From positions 186,001 to 250,000 of the forward strand of contig NZ_JAJATX010000001.1 of the NCBI RefSeq assembly GCF_020866965.1: a DNA stretch of 64,000 nucleotides, in the 5' to 3' direction. Below the pieces are notes generated by a model that had not been told where the DNA came from, searched no databases, and was given only the letters and a program-made list of their open reading frames with translations. This document shows, piece by piece, positions 16,999 through 27,802 of this stretch (positions within the stretch are counted from its first letter, which is position 1; the number at the start of each line of letters is the position of its first letter). This DNA comes from Microvirga roseola. Lineage in GTDB: Bacteria; Pseudomonadota; Alphaproteobacteria; Rhizobiales; Beijerinckiaceae. Position numbers and translations under genes: made by a program.

Positions 16999-17910
16999 TC
17001 ACGACCTCTTCAGCTTGGGATCGAGAGCGTCACGAAGACCGTCGCCCAGAAGGTTGAAGGCAAGAACCGTGATGAGGATCGCAAGGCCGGGGAAGGTCAC
17101 CACCCACCAGGCGCGGAGCACGAATTCGCGGGCATCGGCCAGCATGGTGCCCCATTCCGGAGAGGGCGGCTGCGCGCCGAGACCAAGGAAGCCCAGGGCC
17201 GCGGCATCGAGGATCGCCGTGGAAATGCCGAGCGAAGCCTGCACGATCAGGGGAGCGGTGCAGTTCGGCAGCACTTCCCTGAACATCAGGCGCCCCGTGC
17301 CGGCGCCGCTGACGCGGGCCGCCATCACGTAATCCTTGGAGGTTTCCGTGATCACCGCCGCACGCGCCAAGCGCACGTAATGCGGCAGGATGACGAGGGC
17401 CACCGCCAGCATGGCGTTCATGAGGCCGGGACCAAGCACCGCCACGATCACGATGGCGAGCAGGAGGCTCGGCAGCGTGAGGACGATATCCATCAGGCGC
17501 ATGATAAAGATCTCGGTCAGGCCGCGGAAGAAGCCTGCGACAAGGCCGAGCACGGTGCCGACCACGATCGAGATCGACACCACCACGATGCCGATGAGCA
17601 GCGACAACTGCGCGCCGTAGATCAGGCGGGAGAGGATGTCGCGGCCGATCGGATCGGTTCCGAGCGGATAGGCGAGGGAGCCGCCTTCCTGCCAGAAGGG
17701 AGGCTGCAGGGCGATGGCGGTGTTCGTGAGGTTCGGATCATGCGGGGCGATCACGTCGGCCAGAAGCGCGACGAGCACCACGGCAACGATGATGACGAGC
17801 CCGGCCACAGCGCCATGGTTCGCGCTGAAATAGCCCCAGAACTCACGTAGCGGGTGGGGCGGGGAGGTCGCCGGGGCGGCGACGGGAGCTGGAATGGTTT
17901 CGGCGTTCAT
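16999..17910 (-). CDS. dppC: Dipeptide ABC transporter permease DppC
   Basis: A 303-residue inner-membrane permease with a soluble Ala/Pro-rich N-terminus, then a first helix (GAVAGLVIIVAVVLVALLADVI) and five more. It has the segment YPLGTDPIGRDILSRLIYG conserved in DppC/OppC. The EAA coupling loop is around TSKDYVMAARVSGAGTGRLMF. The start ATG at 17908-17910 overlaps the dppB stop by four bases. Confidence 0.93.
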   Translation of the reverse strand: MNAETIPAPVAAPATSPPHPLREFWGYFSANHGAVAGLVIIVAVVLVALLADVIAPHDPNLTNTAIALQPPFWQEGGSLAYPLGTDPIGRDILSRLIYGAQLSLLIGIVVVSISIVVGTVLGLVAGFFRGLTEIFIMRLMDIVLTLPSLLLAIVIVAVLGPGLMNAMLAVALVILPHYVRLARAAVITETSKDYVMAARVSGAGTGRLMFREVLPNCTAPLIVQASLGISTAILDAAALGFLGLGAQPPSPEWGTMLADAREFVLRAWWVVTFPGLAILITVLAFNLLGDGLRDALDPKLKRS

Positions 17911-18917
17911 CGCGTATGCCTGATGCGGGGATTGATGAGACCGTAGGCGAGGTCGACGAGAAGGTTCACGCTCATGACGACCATGCCGAGAAGCAGCGCG
18001 CCGCCCTGCAGCACCGGATAATCGCGGCGGAAGATGGCGTCGATAAGCCACTTGCCCACGCCCGGCCAGGAGAAGATCGTCTCGGTCAGGATGGCGCCGG
18101 TGAACAGCACGCCGATCTGCAGGCCGATCACGGTGATGACCGGGATCAGCGCATTGCGCAGGGCGTGAAGCGCGACGATGCGGAAGCGCGGGAGACCCTT
18201 CGCCTTGGCGGTGCGGATATAGTCCTCGCCCAGAACCTCCAGCATGGCGGAGCGCGTCATGCGGGCGATCACGGCAAGCGGCACGGTGCCGAGCACGATG
18301 GTGGGCAGGATGAGGTGCTCGACCGCCGACCAGAAAGCCTCCGGCTCATCGGACAGGAGCGTGTCGATCAGCAGGAACCCAGTGACGGGCTCGATGTAGT
18401 ACAGCACGTCGATGCGGCCCGAGACCGGGGTCAGGTCGAACTGCACCGAGAAGAGCAGGATGAGGATGAGGCCCCACCAGAAAATCGGCATGGAGTAGCC
18501 GGTCAGTGAGATGCCCATCACGCCATGGTCAAAGATCGAGTTCCGCCTGATGGCAGCGATGATGCCCGCCGGCAGCCCGATGAGAAGGGCAAAGAGGATG
18601 GCGCAAAGAGCCAACTCAATGGTCGCGGGAAACAGCGCTGAAAACTCGCTCAGCACCGGCTCCTGCGTGATCATGGACTTGCCCAGATCTCCCTGCAGGA
18701 CACGCGAGAGATAGATTCCGTACTGGACAATCAGCGGCTGATCGAAGCCGTACAGCCGACGCAGCTCTTCGAGGCGCGCAGGGTCAATCCCGCGCTCGCC
18801 GGCGAGTGTTTCGATCGGATCGCCCGGCACGAGGCGGATCAGGAAAAAGGCAAGCAGCGTGATCCCGAGGAAGGTCGGGATGATCAAGCTGACGCGGGTG
18901 AGGATGAAGCGCAGCAT
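17907..18917 (-). CDS. dppB: Dipeptide ABC transporter permease DppB
   Basis: A 336-residue permease with the DppB N-terminus (LRFILTRVSLIIPTFLGITL), the RLVPGDPIE segment and a cytosolic EAA loop around LGEDYIRTAKAKGLPRFRI. Six helices are expected. It ends in the family-typical DLAYGLINPRIR. It follows dppA after a 69-base gap that holds a terminator hairpin, so expression should be lower than that of dppA. Confidence 0.93.
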   Translation of the reverse strand: MLRFILTRVSLIIPTFLGITLLAFFLIRLVPGDPIETLAGERGIDPARLEELRRLYGFDQPLIVQYGIYLSRVLQGDLGKSMITQEPVLSEFSALFPATIELALCAILFALLIGLPAGIIAAIRRNSIFDHGVMGISLTGYSMPIFWWGLILILLFSVQFDLTPVSGRIDVLYYIEPVTGFLLIDTLLSDEPEAFWSAVEHLILPTIVLGTVPLAVIARMTRSAMLEVLGEDYIRTAKAKGLPRFRIVALHALRNALIPVITVIGLQIGVLFTGAILTETIFSWPGVGKWLIDAIFRRDYPVLQGGALLLGMVVMSVNLLVDLAYGLINPRIRHTR

Positions 18918-18933
18918 CGCATCGTCTGAATGT

Positions 18934-18967
18934 AAAAAAGGCGGAGCGGCCGAAAAGCCGCTCCGCC
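18934..18967 (-). terminator. Intra-operon rho-independent terminator between dppA and dppB
   Basis: Read on the minus strand, GGCGGAGCGGC and GCCGCTCCGCC make a perfect 11-bp stem with a six-base loop (positions 18940-18967), followed directly by six T (18939-18934). It lies just after the dppA stop and before dppB. It should therefore end most transcripts after the binding protein and allow some read-through. Confidence 0.8.
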
Positions 18968-18986
18968 ATTGGTTGAGTGAAAAGGC

Positions 18987-20588
18987 TTACTTGTCCTTCA
19001 GATCCACGCCATAGAAGGTGTGGCGGCCGAAGGGCGAGAGCTTAAAGTCCACGACTTCCTTGCGGACCGGCTTCAGCTGCACGGCGTGAGCCACCGTGAA
19101 CCACGGAGCCTGCTCCTTGAAGATCACCTGAGCCTGCTCGTACAGCTTGGTGCGCTCGGCCTGATCGGTCGTTACCTTCGCCTTCGTGACGAGGTCGTCG
19201 AACGGCTTATAGCACCACTTGGCGATGTTCGAGCCGGAGTTGCTCTGCGCCGAGGCGCAGCCGAGCAGGGTGTGGAGGAAGTTGTCCGGGTCGCCGTTGT
19301 CGCCCGTCCAGCCCAGCTGGGCCATCTGGTGCTCGCCGGCCTGGGCCCGCTTGCGGTACTCGCCCCACTCGAAGCTCTTGATTTCGGCCTTCACGCCGAT
19401 CTTGGCGAGGTCGGCCTGCATGAGCTCGGCGATGCGGCGCGCATTCGGGTTGTAGGGACGCTGAACCGGCATGGCCCAGAGATCCGTCTCGAGGCCATTC
19501 GGATAGCCGGCCTCGGCCAGGAGCTTCTTGGCGGCTTCCGGGTTGTACTCGTCCTCCTTCACGTTTTCGTTGTACGACCACATGGACGGCGGGATCGGGT
19601 TCTTGGCCGGAACGCCCGAGCCGAGGAACACCGCGTCCACGATGGCCTTCTTGTTCATGGCCATGTTGAAGGCCTTGCGGACGCGCACGTCGTCGAAGGG
19701 CTTCTTCGTGGTCTGGTAGGCGAGGTAGCCGACGTTCAGGCCGGGCTGCTCGAGGACCTGGACGTTCGGGTCCTTCTTCATCGCCTCGAGGTCAGCCGGG
19801 TTCGGATACGGCATGACGTGGCACTCGCCCTTCTGGAGCTTGGCCCAGCGGACGGAGGCGTCGGGCGTGATCGAGAACACGAGGTTGTCGAGCGGAGCCT
19901 TGCCCTTGAAGTACTCGGGGAACGCCTTGTAGCGGATGATCGCGTCCTTCTGGTAGTTCACCAGGGAGAACGGGCCCGTGCCGATCGGATCTTGGTCGAT
20001 CTTCTCGGGCGTGCCGGCCTTCATCATCGCGTCGGCGTATTCCTTCGACTGGACGCTCGCCCACATCATGGCGAGGTTGGCCAGGAAGGGCGCCTCAGGA
20101 CGGTTCAGGGTGATGCGGACGGTGTGATCGTCGACCTTCTCCACCGACTTCAGCAGGGCGGGCATGCCCATGTCGTTGAAGTAGGAATGGTTCGGGCTTG
20201 TGACCTTGAAGAAGGGGTTCTCTTCCTTCCACTGACGCTCGAACATGAACACGACGTCGTCCGCGTTGAAGTCGCGGGTCGGCTTGAAGTTCTTGTTGGA
20301 GTGCCACTTCACGCCCTTGCGGAGGTTGAAGGTGTACACGGTGCCGTCAGGGGAAACCGTCCAGCTCTCGGCGAGGCTAGGCTGAACCTTCGTGCCGCCG
20401 CGCTCGAACTCGACGAGGCGGTTGTAGATCTGCTCGCTGGCGTCGAACGACGTGCCGGTCGTGTTCACGCCGGGATAGAAGTTCTCCGGGCTGCCTTCGG
20501 AGCAATAGACGAGGGTTTTGGCGGAAAGCGGAGCGGCGGCCAGGAAGGCCGGAACACAGATAGCCGCAAGAAGGGCTGATTTCTTCAT
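18987..20588 (-). CDS. dppA: Dipeptide ABC transporter substrate-binding protein DppA
   Basis: A 533-residue SBP_bac_5 (cluster C) periplasmic protein. The signal peptide is MKKSALLAAICVPAFLAAAP, cut near LSAKT. The mature protein has TLVYCSEGSPENFYPGVNTT, as in DppA, the segment NRPEAPFLANLAMMWASVQS, and a C-terminal KPVRKEVVDFKLSPFGRHTF. The ATG at 20586-20588 is preceded by AGAGGA. It is the first gene of the operon. It is close to Escherichia coli DppA in length and layout; some such proteins bind haem or ALA, which cannot be judged here. Confidence 0.93.
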   Translation of the reverse strand: MKKSALLAAICVPAFLAAAPLSAKTLVYCSEGSPENFYPGVNTTGTSFDASEQIYNRLVEFERGGTKVQPSLAESWTVSPDGTVYTFNLRKGVKWHSNKNFKPTRDFNADDVVFMFERQWKEENPFFKVTSPNHSYFNDMGMPALLKSVEKVDDHTVRITLNRPEAPFLANLAMMWASVQSKEYADAMMKAGTPEKIDQDPIGTGPFSLVNYQKDAIIRYKAFPEYFKGKAPLDNLVFSITPDASVRWAKLQKGECHVMPYPNPADLEAMKKDPNVQVLEQPGLNVGYLAYQTTKKPFDDVRVRKAFNMAMNKKAIVDAVFLGSGVPAKNPIPPSMWSYNENVKEDEYNPEAAKKLLAEAGYPNGLETDLWAMPVQRPYNPNARRIAELMQADLAKIGVKAEIKSFEWGEYRKRAQAGEHQMAQLGWTGDNGDPDNFLHTLLGCASAQSNSGSNIAKWCYKPFDDLVTKAKVTTDQAERTKLYEQAQVIFKEQAPWFTVAHAVQLKPVRKEVVDFKLSPFGRHTFYGVDLKDK

Positions 20589-20636
20589 TGGGATGGTCCT
20601 CTGAGACGGCGTTGCTTGGTGCCGTTCTGGCACGAA

Positions 20637-20665
20637 GTTAAGGTGCGAAGCGCGAACATTGTCAA
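20637..20665 (-). promoter_or_regulatory. Putative promoter of the dpp operon
   Basis: On the minus strand TTGACA (20665-20660) is followed after 17 bases by CTTAAC (20642-20637). The -35 is perfect and the -10 is weak, as expected for an activated promoter. It lies about 50 bases upstream of the dppA ATG. Confidence 0.4.
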
Positions 20666-20674
20666 TCTGTTCTG

Positions 20675-20690
20675 ATGTGCTTCGTCACAT
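20675..20690. promoter_or_regulatory. Inverted repeat upstream of the dpp promoter
   Basis: ATGTG (20675-20679) and CACAT (20686-20690) form a perfect inverted repeat with six bases between. This resembles the half-site spacing of CRP/FNR-family sites and is placed 10 bases upstream of the predicted -35. The regulator is unknown. Confidence 0.3.
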
Positions 20691-20835
20691 TTCTGAAAAA
20701 ATATACCATTTCGAGCCGCTCCGGCACGCCCAGGGGAGCGTCCGAAACGTCACTTTTCCGCGATTCCGAAAGGCGTTGCCTTGTAGCGGGCGTCTGGCGG
20801 ATCGGTCATCCACAGATTGTTAATTGGTAAACGGA

Positions 20836-22745
20836 TTAGCTCTCGGCGGCATCCTCGGCCAGACCGCCGACTTCGGTGACCTTCGCAGCGAGCTCGGCCC
20901 GGCTGAACGGCTTATGGAGCAGAGGATAGCCCTGAGGCATCTTTTCCGGATCCACATATCCGGTCACGAGCAGGACGCCGAGGCCGGGTCTGCCGAGCCG
21001 CGCCTTGTCCGCCAGCTCGGTGCCCGTCATGCGGGGCATGGCGAAATCGGCGACTAGGAGGTCGATCCGGTCGTCGGCCTTCAGGATGTCGAGGGCCGAG
21101 GGTCCGTCCCCCGCCTCCACGACGCGGTGTCCCATCTCGCTCAGATAGGCCGACGTCACGGTCCTGACCTCCGCATCGTCGTCCACGAGGAGGATGCGCA
21201 GGCTCGGGGCTGATGGAAGGCGGGCCTCCTTCCGGCGCTGCTCGTCCTCCTGCTCCAGGGAGGTGCGGGAAAGATAAAGCTCGACCACGGTGCCTACGCC
21301 GACCGTGCTCTGGATCGTGACGGTGCCGCCCGATTGCTGGGCGAGGCCGTAGACCATGGGCAGGCCGAGACCCGTTCCCTTGCCCACTTCCTTGGTCGTG
21401 AAGAAGGGCTCGAGCACGCGGTGCAGAACCTCCGGCGGGATGCCGACGCCTTTATCGGCGACGGAGATCACCACGTAGTCTCCCTGTCCGAGATCCGTGA
21501 TCCTGCCATGCTCCACGTGCTCGTTGCGCGTGGAGAGGGTAACGGTGCCGTTCTCGGGCATGGCGTCGCGAGCGTTGATGCACAGGTTGAGGATCGCCAG
21601 TTCGAGCTGGTCGGGATCTACCATTGCCGGCCAGAGATCCGGGGCGAGATGCTTCTCGATCCGGACCATGCCGCCGAGCGTCCGGGTCAGGAGATCGTTC
21701 ATCTCGCCGATGACCTGATTGATATCCACCGCCTGCAGCCGCAGGTCGCGCTGGCGGCTGAAGCTCAGGAGCCGCTGCGTCAGGGTGGCGCCGCGCTCGG
21801 CAGCATAGGTCGCGTTCTGCAGAAGGCGTGTCAGGCGCGGATCGTCGGGAGCCCGGCGCGTGGCGAGATCCAGGCTGCCGAGCACGGCCATGAGCAGATT
21901 GTTGAAGTCGTGCGCGACGCCGCCCGCCAGGGTTCCGAGCGCCTGCATCTTGTCGGCCTGCCTCAGGCGCATCTCCATCATCTTGCGCTCGGTGATGTCG
22001 CGCTCGATGGTGGCGAGGTTGGTCACCGCGCCCGCCTCGTCCAGGATCGGGATGTGGTTGGTATAGAACCATTGCGTGCCTCCATCGGGAGCGGTCCGCT
22101 CCTCGATGATTTCGTGAGGCGCGCGGGCCGAGACCGCCTTGCGTTCGGCGTCCTCGATGGCTGCGGCGCGTTCGGGTGCGACGAAGTCCCGCTCCCGGCA
22201 ACCCAGGCACTGGTCCTGTTCGCAGTCGAGGCTGCGGGCCTTGCTGGTGTTCAGGCGGACGAAACGGCCCTCCAGATCCTTGAAGGAGATCAGGTCGGTC
22301 GTGCTCTCCATGAGGCCGCGCAGGAGCGCGCGCTCGGTGTCGAGATCGCGGGCGAGCTGGCGTCTCTCATAGGCGGAAGCCACCATGCTGGACAGGGTCG
22401 CCGGGTCCCAGGGCTTCGGCACATAGGCCATGATCCGGCCCTTGTTGACCGCACCGATGACCGCCTTGAGGTCCGCATAGCCCGTGAGAAGGATCGCCTC
22501 CGCGTCCGTGACGTTCCGGGCCTTGGCCAGAAACTCGTCGCCCTGCATCTCCGGCATGCGCTGGTCGGAGATGATGATGGCGATGTCGGGCTCCTGCTTG
22601 ACGATCTCGAGCGCCTTGAGCGGCGACGTGGTGGTGATGACCCGGTAATCGTCCTCGAACAGATCCTCGAGCGCGACAAGGATGTCCGGCTCGTCATCAA
22701 CGACCAGGATCGTGCCATTTCTCGAGTTCATGTCGTTCGGCAAGG

Positions 22746-22749
<4 letters not shown>
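20836..22749 (-). CDS. Hybrid histidine kinase: REC-PAS-HisKA-HATPase-REC
   Basis: A 637-residue cytosolic protein. Its order is a receiver (phospho-Asp D62 in SDQRMPE), a PAS domain (about 140-255, ending [11 protein letters not shown]), HisKA with H278 in [11 protein letters not shown], HATPase ([28 protein letters not shown]) and a C-terminal receiver with D568 ([11 protein letters not shown]). The PAS domain contains C176, C181 and C184 (C-x4-C-x2-C), an unusual cluster. It is the last gene of the chemosensory operon and starts by ATGA overlap with the preceding kinase. With no membrane segment, its input is probably phosphorylation of the first receiver plus the PAS signal. An output regulator is not seen. 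Confidence 0.88.
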
Positions 22750-24463
<1,714 letters not shown>

Positions 24464-24467
<4 letters not shown>

Positions 24468-25537
24468 TCGCCGTCTCCCCGGGCCAGCCGCTGGATCCGG
24501 CTCGAGATCAGGTCGAGGGGCAGGCTGATGCTGACGCCGCCCAGGCGCACCGCGGCGGCGGGCATGCCGTAAACCACGGCCGAACTCTCGTCCTCGGCGA
24601 TCGTGTATCCACCGGCCCGGTGCATCTCGAAGAGGCCCTGCGCCCCGTCCTCGCCCATGCCGGTCAGGAGCACGCCCAGGCCCCTGCGCCCGGCCATCTG
24701 GGCAATGGACTGGAACATGAGGGTCGCCGAGGGGCGCTGGTTGCCCACCGGAGGCTCGGCGCTGATGCGCAGGGTTCCGGCCGAGGACAGGAGCAGGTGC
24801 CGGTCGCCGGGGGCGACGTAGACCCGTCCCGCTGCCGGAATCTCCTGGTCCTGGGCCAGGCGCACATCGAGCGGCATCAGCCCGTTCAGCCAGGAGGCGA
24901 AGCCCTCCATGAAGGGTGCCCCCATGTGCTGGACGAGGAGAATCGGCACGGGGAAGTCCGCCGGAAGCGCTCCGAGGATCTTGGCCAGGGCCGGCGGCCC
25001 GCCGGTGGAGGCGGCGATTCCGAGGATGCTGGGGCGGCTCAGGCGCGGGTCCGGCTCCCATGTCGGAAGCGAGGCCGGGGCATTCGGCCGCCAGACGGTC
25101 GAGCGCTGCCGGACCACCGGCACCTGGCTCATGATGTAGAGCTGCGTGCAGATCGTGTCGGCGATCCCGTCATAGCCGGCGCTGGAAAGGCCGACGGGTT
25201 TCTCCACGACTGTGAGCGCGCCCGCGCGCAGCGCGTTCATGGAGATCTTGAGGGAGGAATCCTCGATGCTGTCCGCGATGACGACGATGGGCGTCGGATG
25301 GTCGGACATGATCCGGCGCGTGGCTTCCAGTCCGTCCATGCCCGGCAGGCGGATGTCCATGGAAATCACGTCGGGCTGGACGCGGCCGATCTCCCGTAGG
25401 GCCTCCTCCGCCGAGCCCACGGCGGCCGCCACGATGAGGCGTGGATCGCGGCCGATGATGTGGACGAGCAGCTGCCGCACGACGAGGGAATCCTCGACGA
25501 CCATCACGCGAACCCTCGGCTGGGGCGACAGACTCAT
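24464..25537 (-). CDS. cheB: Chemotaxis-type protein-glutamate methylesterase CheB (WspF-like)
   Basis: About 357 residues from the ATG at 25535-25537, eight bases after the stop of the CheA gene; an in-frame start at 25570 would overlap that gene. The receiver domain has the phospho-Asp in VISMDIRLPGMDG. The C-terminal methylesterase has the Ser in GIAASTGGPP, the His in LLVQHMGAPF and the Asp in LTGMGEDGAQG. It removes methyl groups from (or deamidates) the operon's MCP once phosphorylated by the CheA-REC hybrid. Confidence 0.93.
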
Positions 25538-25544
25538 CACACGC

Positions 25545-27773
25545 TCACAACATCTGCCCGATCGTCGCAAGCAACTCGCGCTGATCGAACTTCTGCTTGG
25601 TTATATAGGCGCTTGCGCCCAGATCGAGTCCTCGGCGCACGTCTTCCGGGTCGTCGCGCGACGTCATCAGGATCACGGGGATAGTCGAAAGCCTCGAATC
25701 CGCCTTGAGAGACTGCAGAAGGCCGAAGCCGTCCATGCGCGGCATTTCCACGTCGGCGATCACGAGGTCGATCATGGCCTCGCCCGAGCGCAGGACGTTG
25801 AGCGCGTCGAGCCCATCCACGCTGAGCAGAACCCGATAGCCCTGCGCTTCCAGGATGCTCTTCTCCAAGGTGCGCGTGGTGATGGAATCGTCCACCACCA
25901 GGATGGTCCTGGTCTCCGGCTGCGCCTCCGGCGCCCAGGGCGCAAGGCCGAGTCCGCCCGCCGCCCGGCTTTCATGTCTGAGCCAGTGCTCGACCAGGAG
26001 CTCGGGCGACAGCACGAGCCCGGGCACCTCGTTCTCGAGCATCACGGTTCCCGAGACCAGATCGCTGAGGCCGATGGCCTGCACCTCGTTCGCCAGCATC
26101 GCCCGCACATCGTGGAAGGCGTTGACCGCCAGGGCGCAGTAGCGTGGCCCATGCCGGACGAGGACGGCTTTCACGCTGCCCCCCTCTGCCGGGATCGGGG
26201 CGCCTGCGGACCCTGTGAGAGCAGCAAGAGAGATCACGGGGACAACAACGTCCTGATCCCCGATTTCGATCCGTGCCGTCGGGCGGCCTTCCACGCTCTC
26301 CAGCTCATCGGTGCTTAGCCGCAGCAGGCGTACCACCGCATGGGCGGGCAGCCCGTACATGCGACCCTCCGCATCCACCAGCAGCAGCGGCTGGCGGGCC
26401 GCGCTGAAGGGCACGTTCAGCAGCACCTCCGTCCCATGCGGATAGCGCGGCCGCAGGAGAACCGAACCGTGTAGCCTGCGGGCGGCTTCCGCCACGACGG
26501 ACAGCCCGAAGCCGCGTCCCGACAGGCGGTCGACCTCCCCCGCCGTGGAGAAGCCCGGCGCGAAGACGAGGGAGAGCAGTTGGTCGAGGGGCGGGGATGG
26601 TTCGCCCGCCGCTCGCGGCGTCAGGAGACCGCGTTCGACGGCGACCTGTTCGATCCGGGCGAGATCGGGCCCGCGCCCGTCGTCCCGCACGCTGATCGTC
26701 AGGCGTCCGCCGCGGGAGGCGAGCTCGAGCGTGATCTCCCCCCGCTCGGGCTTGCCTCTAGCCGCACGTTCCTCCGCCGGCTCCAAGCCATGGCTCACCG
26801 CGTTGCGCAGGAGGTGCATGACCGGGTCCTTGAGGGCCTGAAGCACCTGCCGGTCCGCCTGGATGTCGAGGCCGATGCTGCGCACGTTCACATCCCGGCC
26901 CGCCTTGCGCGCGATCTCGCGCACCATGTGCCCGAAGCCGCCGAAGACCGTCTCCGCGGAGACGAGGGAGACGCGCTCGATGTTGTCGCGGACCTGCCGG
27001 GCGGCCTGATCGATGGACCAGGCGGATTGCTTCTGCGCCCGCGAGAGGGCCGACACCCGGCGGAACAGGGCTTTCAGCCCATCGTCAAAGTCGCGCAGGC
27101 GGGGCGCGAAGGAGGCGCTCGCCCGCGCGGAACCTTCGACCGGGGCACGTTGCGCCGCCGCGCCTGCGACGCTCATCTGCGCATGAAGGCCGTCCCAGCT
27201 CCGCCGCAGCCTGCGCACGTCCAGCTCGATCCGCCGGAGGGTGTCGCCCATCGCCTGATCGGCCTGAAGCTCGGCCAGGAGCTGATGCATCGAACTGGAA
27301 AGCTCGTCCATCTGCTCGGCTGAGACCCTGAGATGGGGGCTCGATCCCGGCTCGGGGCCATCCGCCCTGGCTCCCGCCTGCTCCGGCTCCTCGGTCCGAG
27401 GTCTCGGAGCAGGTGCCGGCACCACGGGAGCGGGAGGAGCGGTCGGGGTGGTCTTGGGCGGGTTCAGGAGGCCAGCAATCAGATCCTCGACGGCATCCAG
27501 ATTCTGCCGGACCGTGGCGACCGTCGGCTCATCCAGGGTGCGCTGTCCCTCCAGGACTTCGGAGAAAAGCGCCTCCAGCTGATGGGCGGCCTCCTCCACG
27601 GCGGGCAGGTCGACCGCGCGGGCGGCGCCCTTGAGGCTGTGTGCGCGGCGAAAGACATCCGTCAGGTCGATCGTACCCCGGCCGGCATTGTCCAGCGCCG
27701 TCCGGATCGCCTCCAGGTGCTCCCGGTGCTCCGCGTCGAAGGCGGCCAGCAGCTGTTTTCGGATGTCCGTCAC
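25545..27773 (-). CDS. CheA-REC hybrid histidine kinase (WspE/CheA3-like)
   Basis: 742 residues. The HPt domain has the phospho-His H45 in RRAHSLKGAARAV. A Pro/Ala-rich linker (about 105-150) replaces the P2 domain. Dimerisation and HATPase regions follow (MHLLRNAVSHGLE, RDDGRGPDL, GRGFGLSVV), then a CheW-like domain (about 475-605) and a C-terminal receiver with D674 (IADVEMPRMDG). The absence of P2 and the fused receiver are features of Wsp and other alternative-function (ACF) systems rather than flagellar CheA. The receiver may act as phosphate sink or relay to the downstream kinases. Confidence 0.93.
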   Translation of the reverse strand: MTDIRKQLLAAFDAEHREHLEAIRTALDNAGRGTIDLTDVFRRAHSLKGAARAVDLPAVEEAAHQLEALFSEVLEGQRTLDEPTVATVRQNLDAVEDLIAGLLNPPKTTPTAPPAPVVPAPAPRPRTEEPEQAGARADGPEPGSSPHLRVSAEQMDELSSSMHQLLAELQADQAMGDTLRRIELDVRRLRRSWDGLHAQMSVAGAAAQRAPVEGSARASASFAPRLRDFDDGLKALFRRVSALSRAQKQSAWSIDQAARQVRDNIERVSLVSAETVFGGFGHMVREIARKAGRDVNVRSIGLDIQADRQVLQALKDPVMHLLRNAVSHGLEPAEERAARGKPERGEITLELASRGGRLTISVRDDGRGPDLARIEQVAVERGLLTPRAAGEPSPPLDQLLSLVFAPGFSTAGEVDRLSGRGFGLSVVAEAARRLHGSVLLRPRYPHGTEVLLNVPFSAARQPLLLVDAEGRMYGLPAHAVVRLLRLSTDELESVEGRPTARIEIGDQDVVVPVISLAALTGSAGAPIPAEGGSVKAVLVRHGPRYCALAVNAFHDVRAMLANEVQAIGLSDLVSGTVMLENEVPGLVLSPELLVEHWLRHESRAAGGLGLAPWAPEAQPETRTILVVDDSITTRTLEKSILEAQGYRVLLSVDGLDALNVLRSGEAMIDLVIADVEMPRMDGFGLLQSLKADSRLSTIPVILMTSRDDPEDVRRGLDLGASAYITKQKFDQRELLATIGQML

Positions 27774-27802
27774 GATCGAAACTGTCTCCGCTGCCGGTCA
27801 GA

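Noticed and set aside
24468-25061. N-terminal extension of the REC-REC kinase into cheB
   Set aside because: The extra residues lie in another frame of the cheB gene; the ATGA overlap at 24464-24467 gives a normal coupled start.
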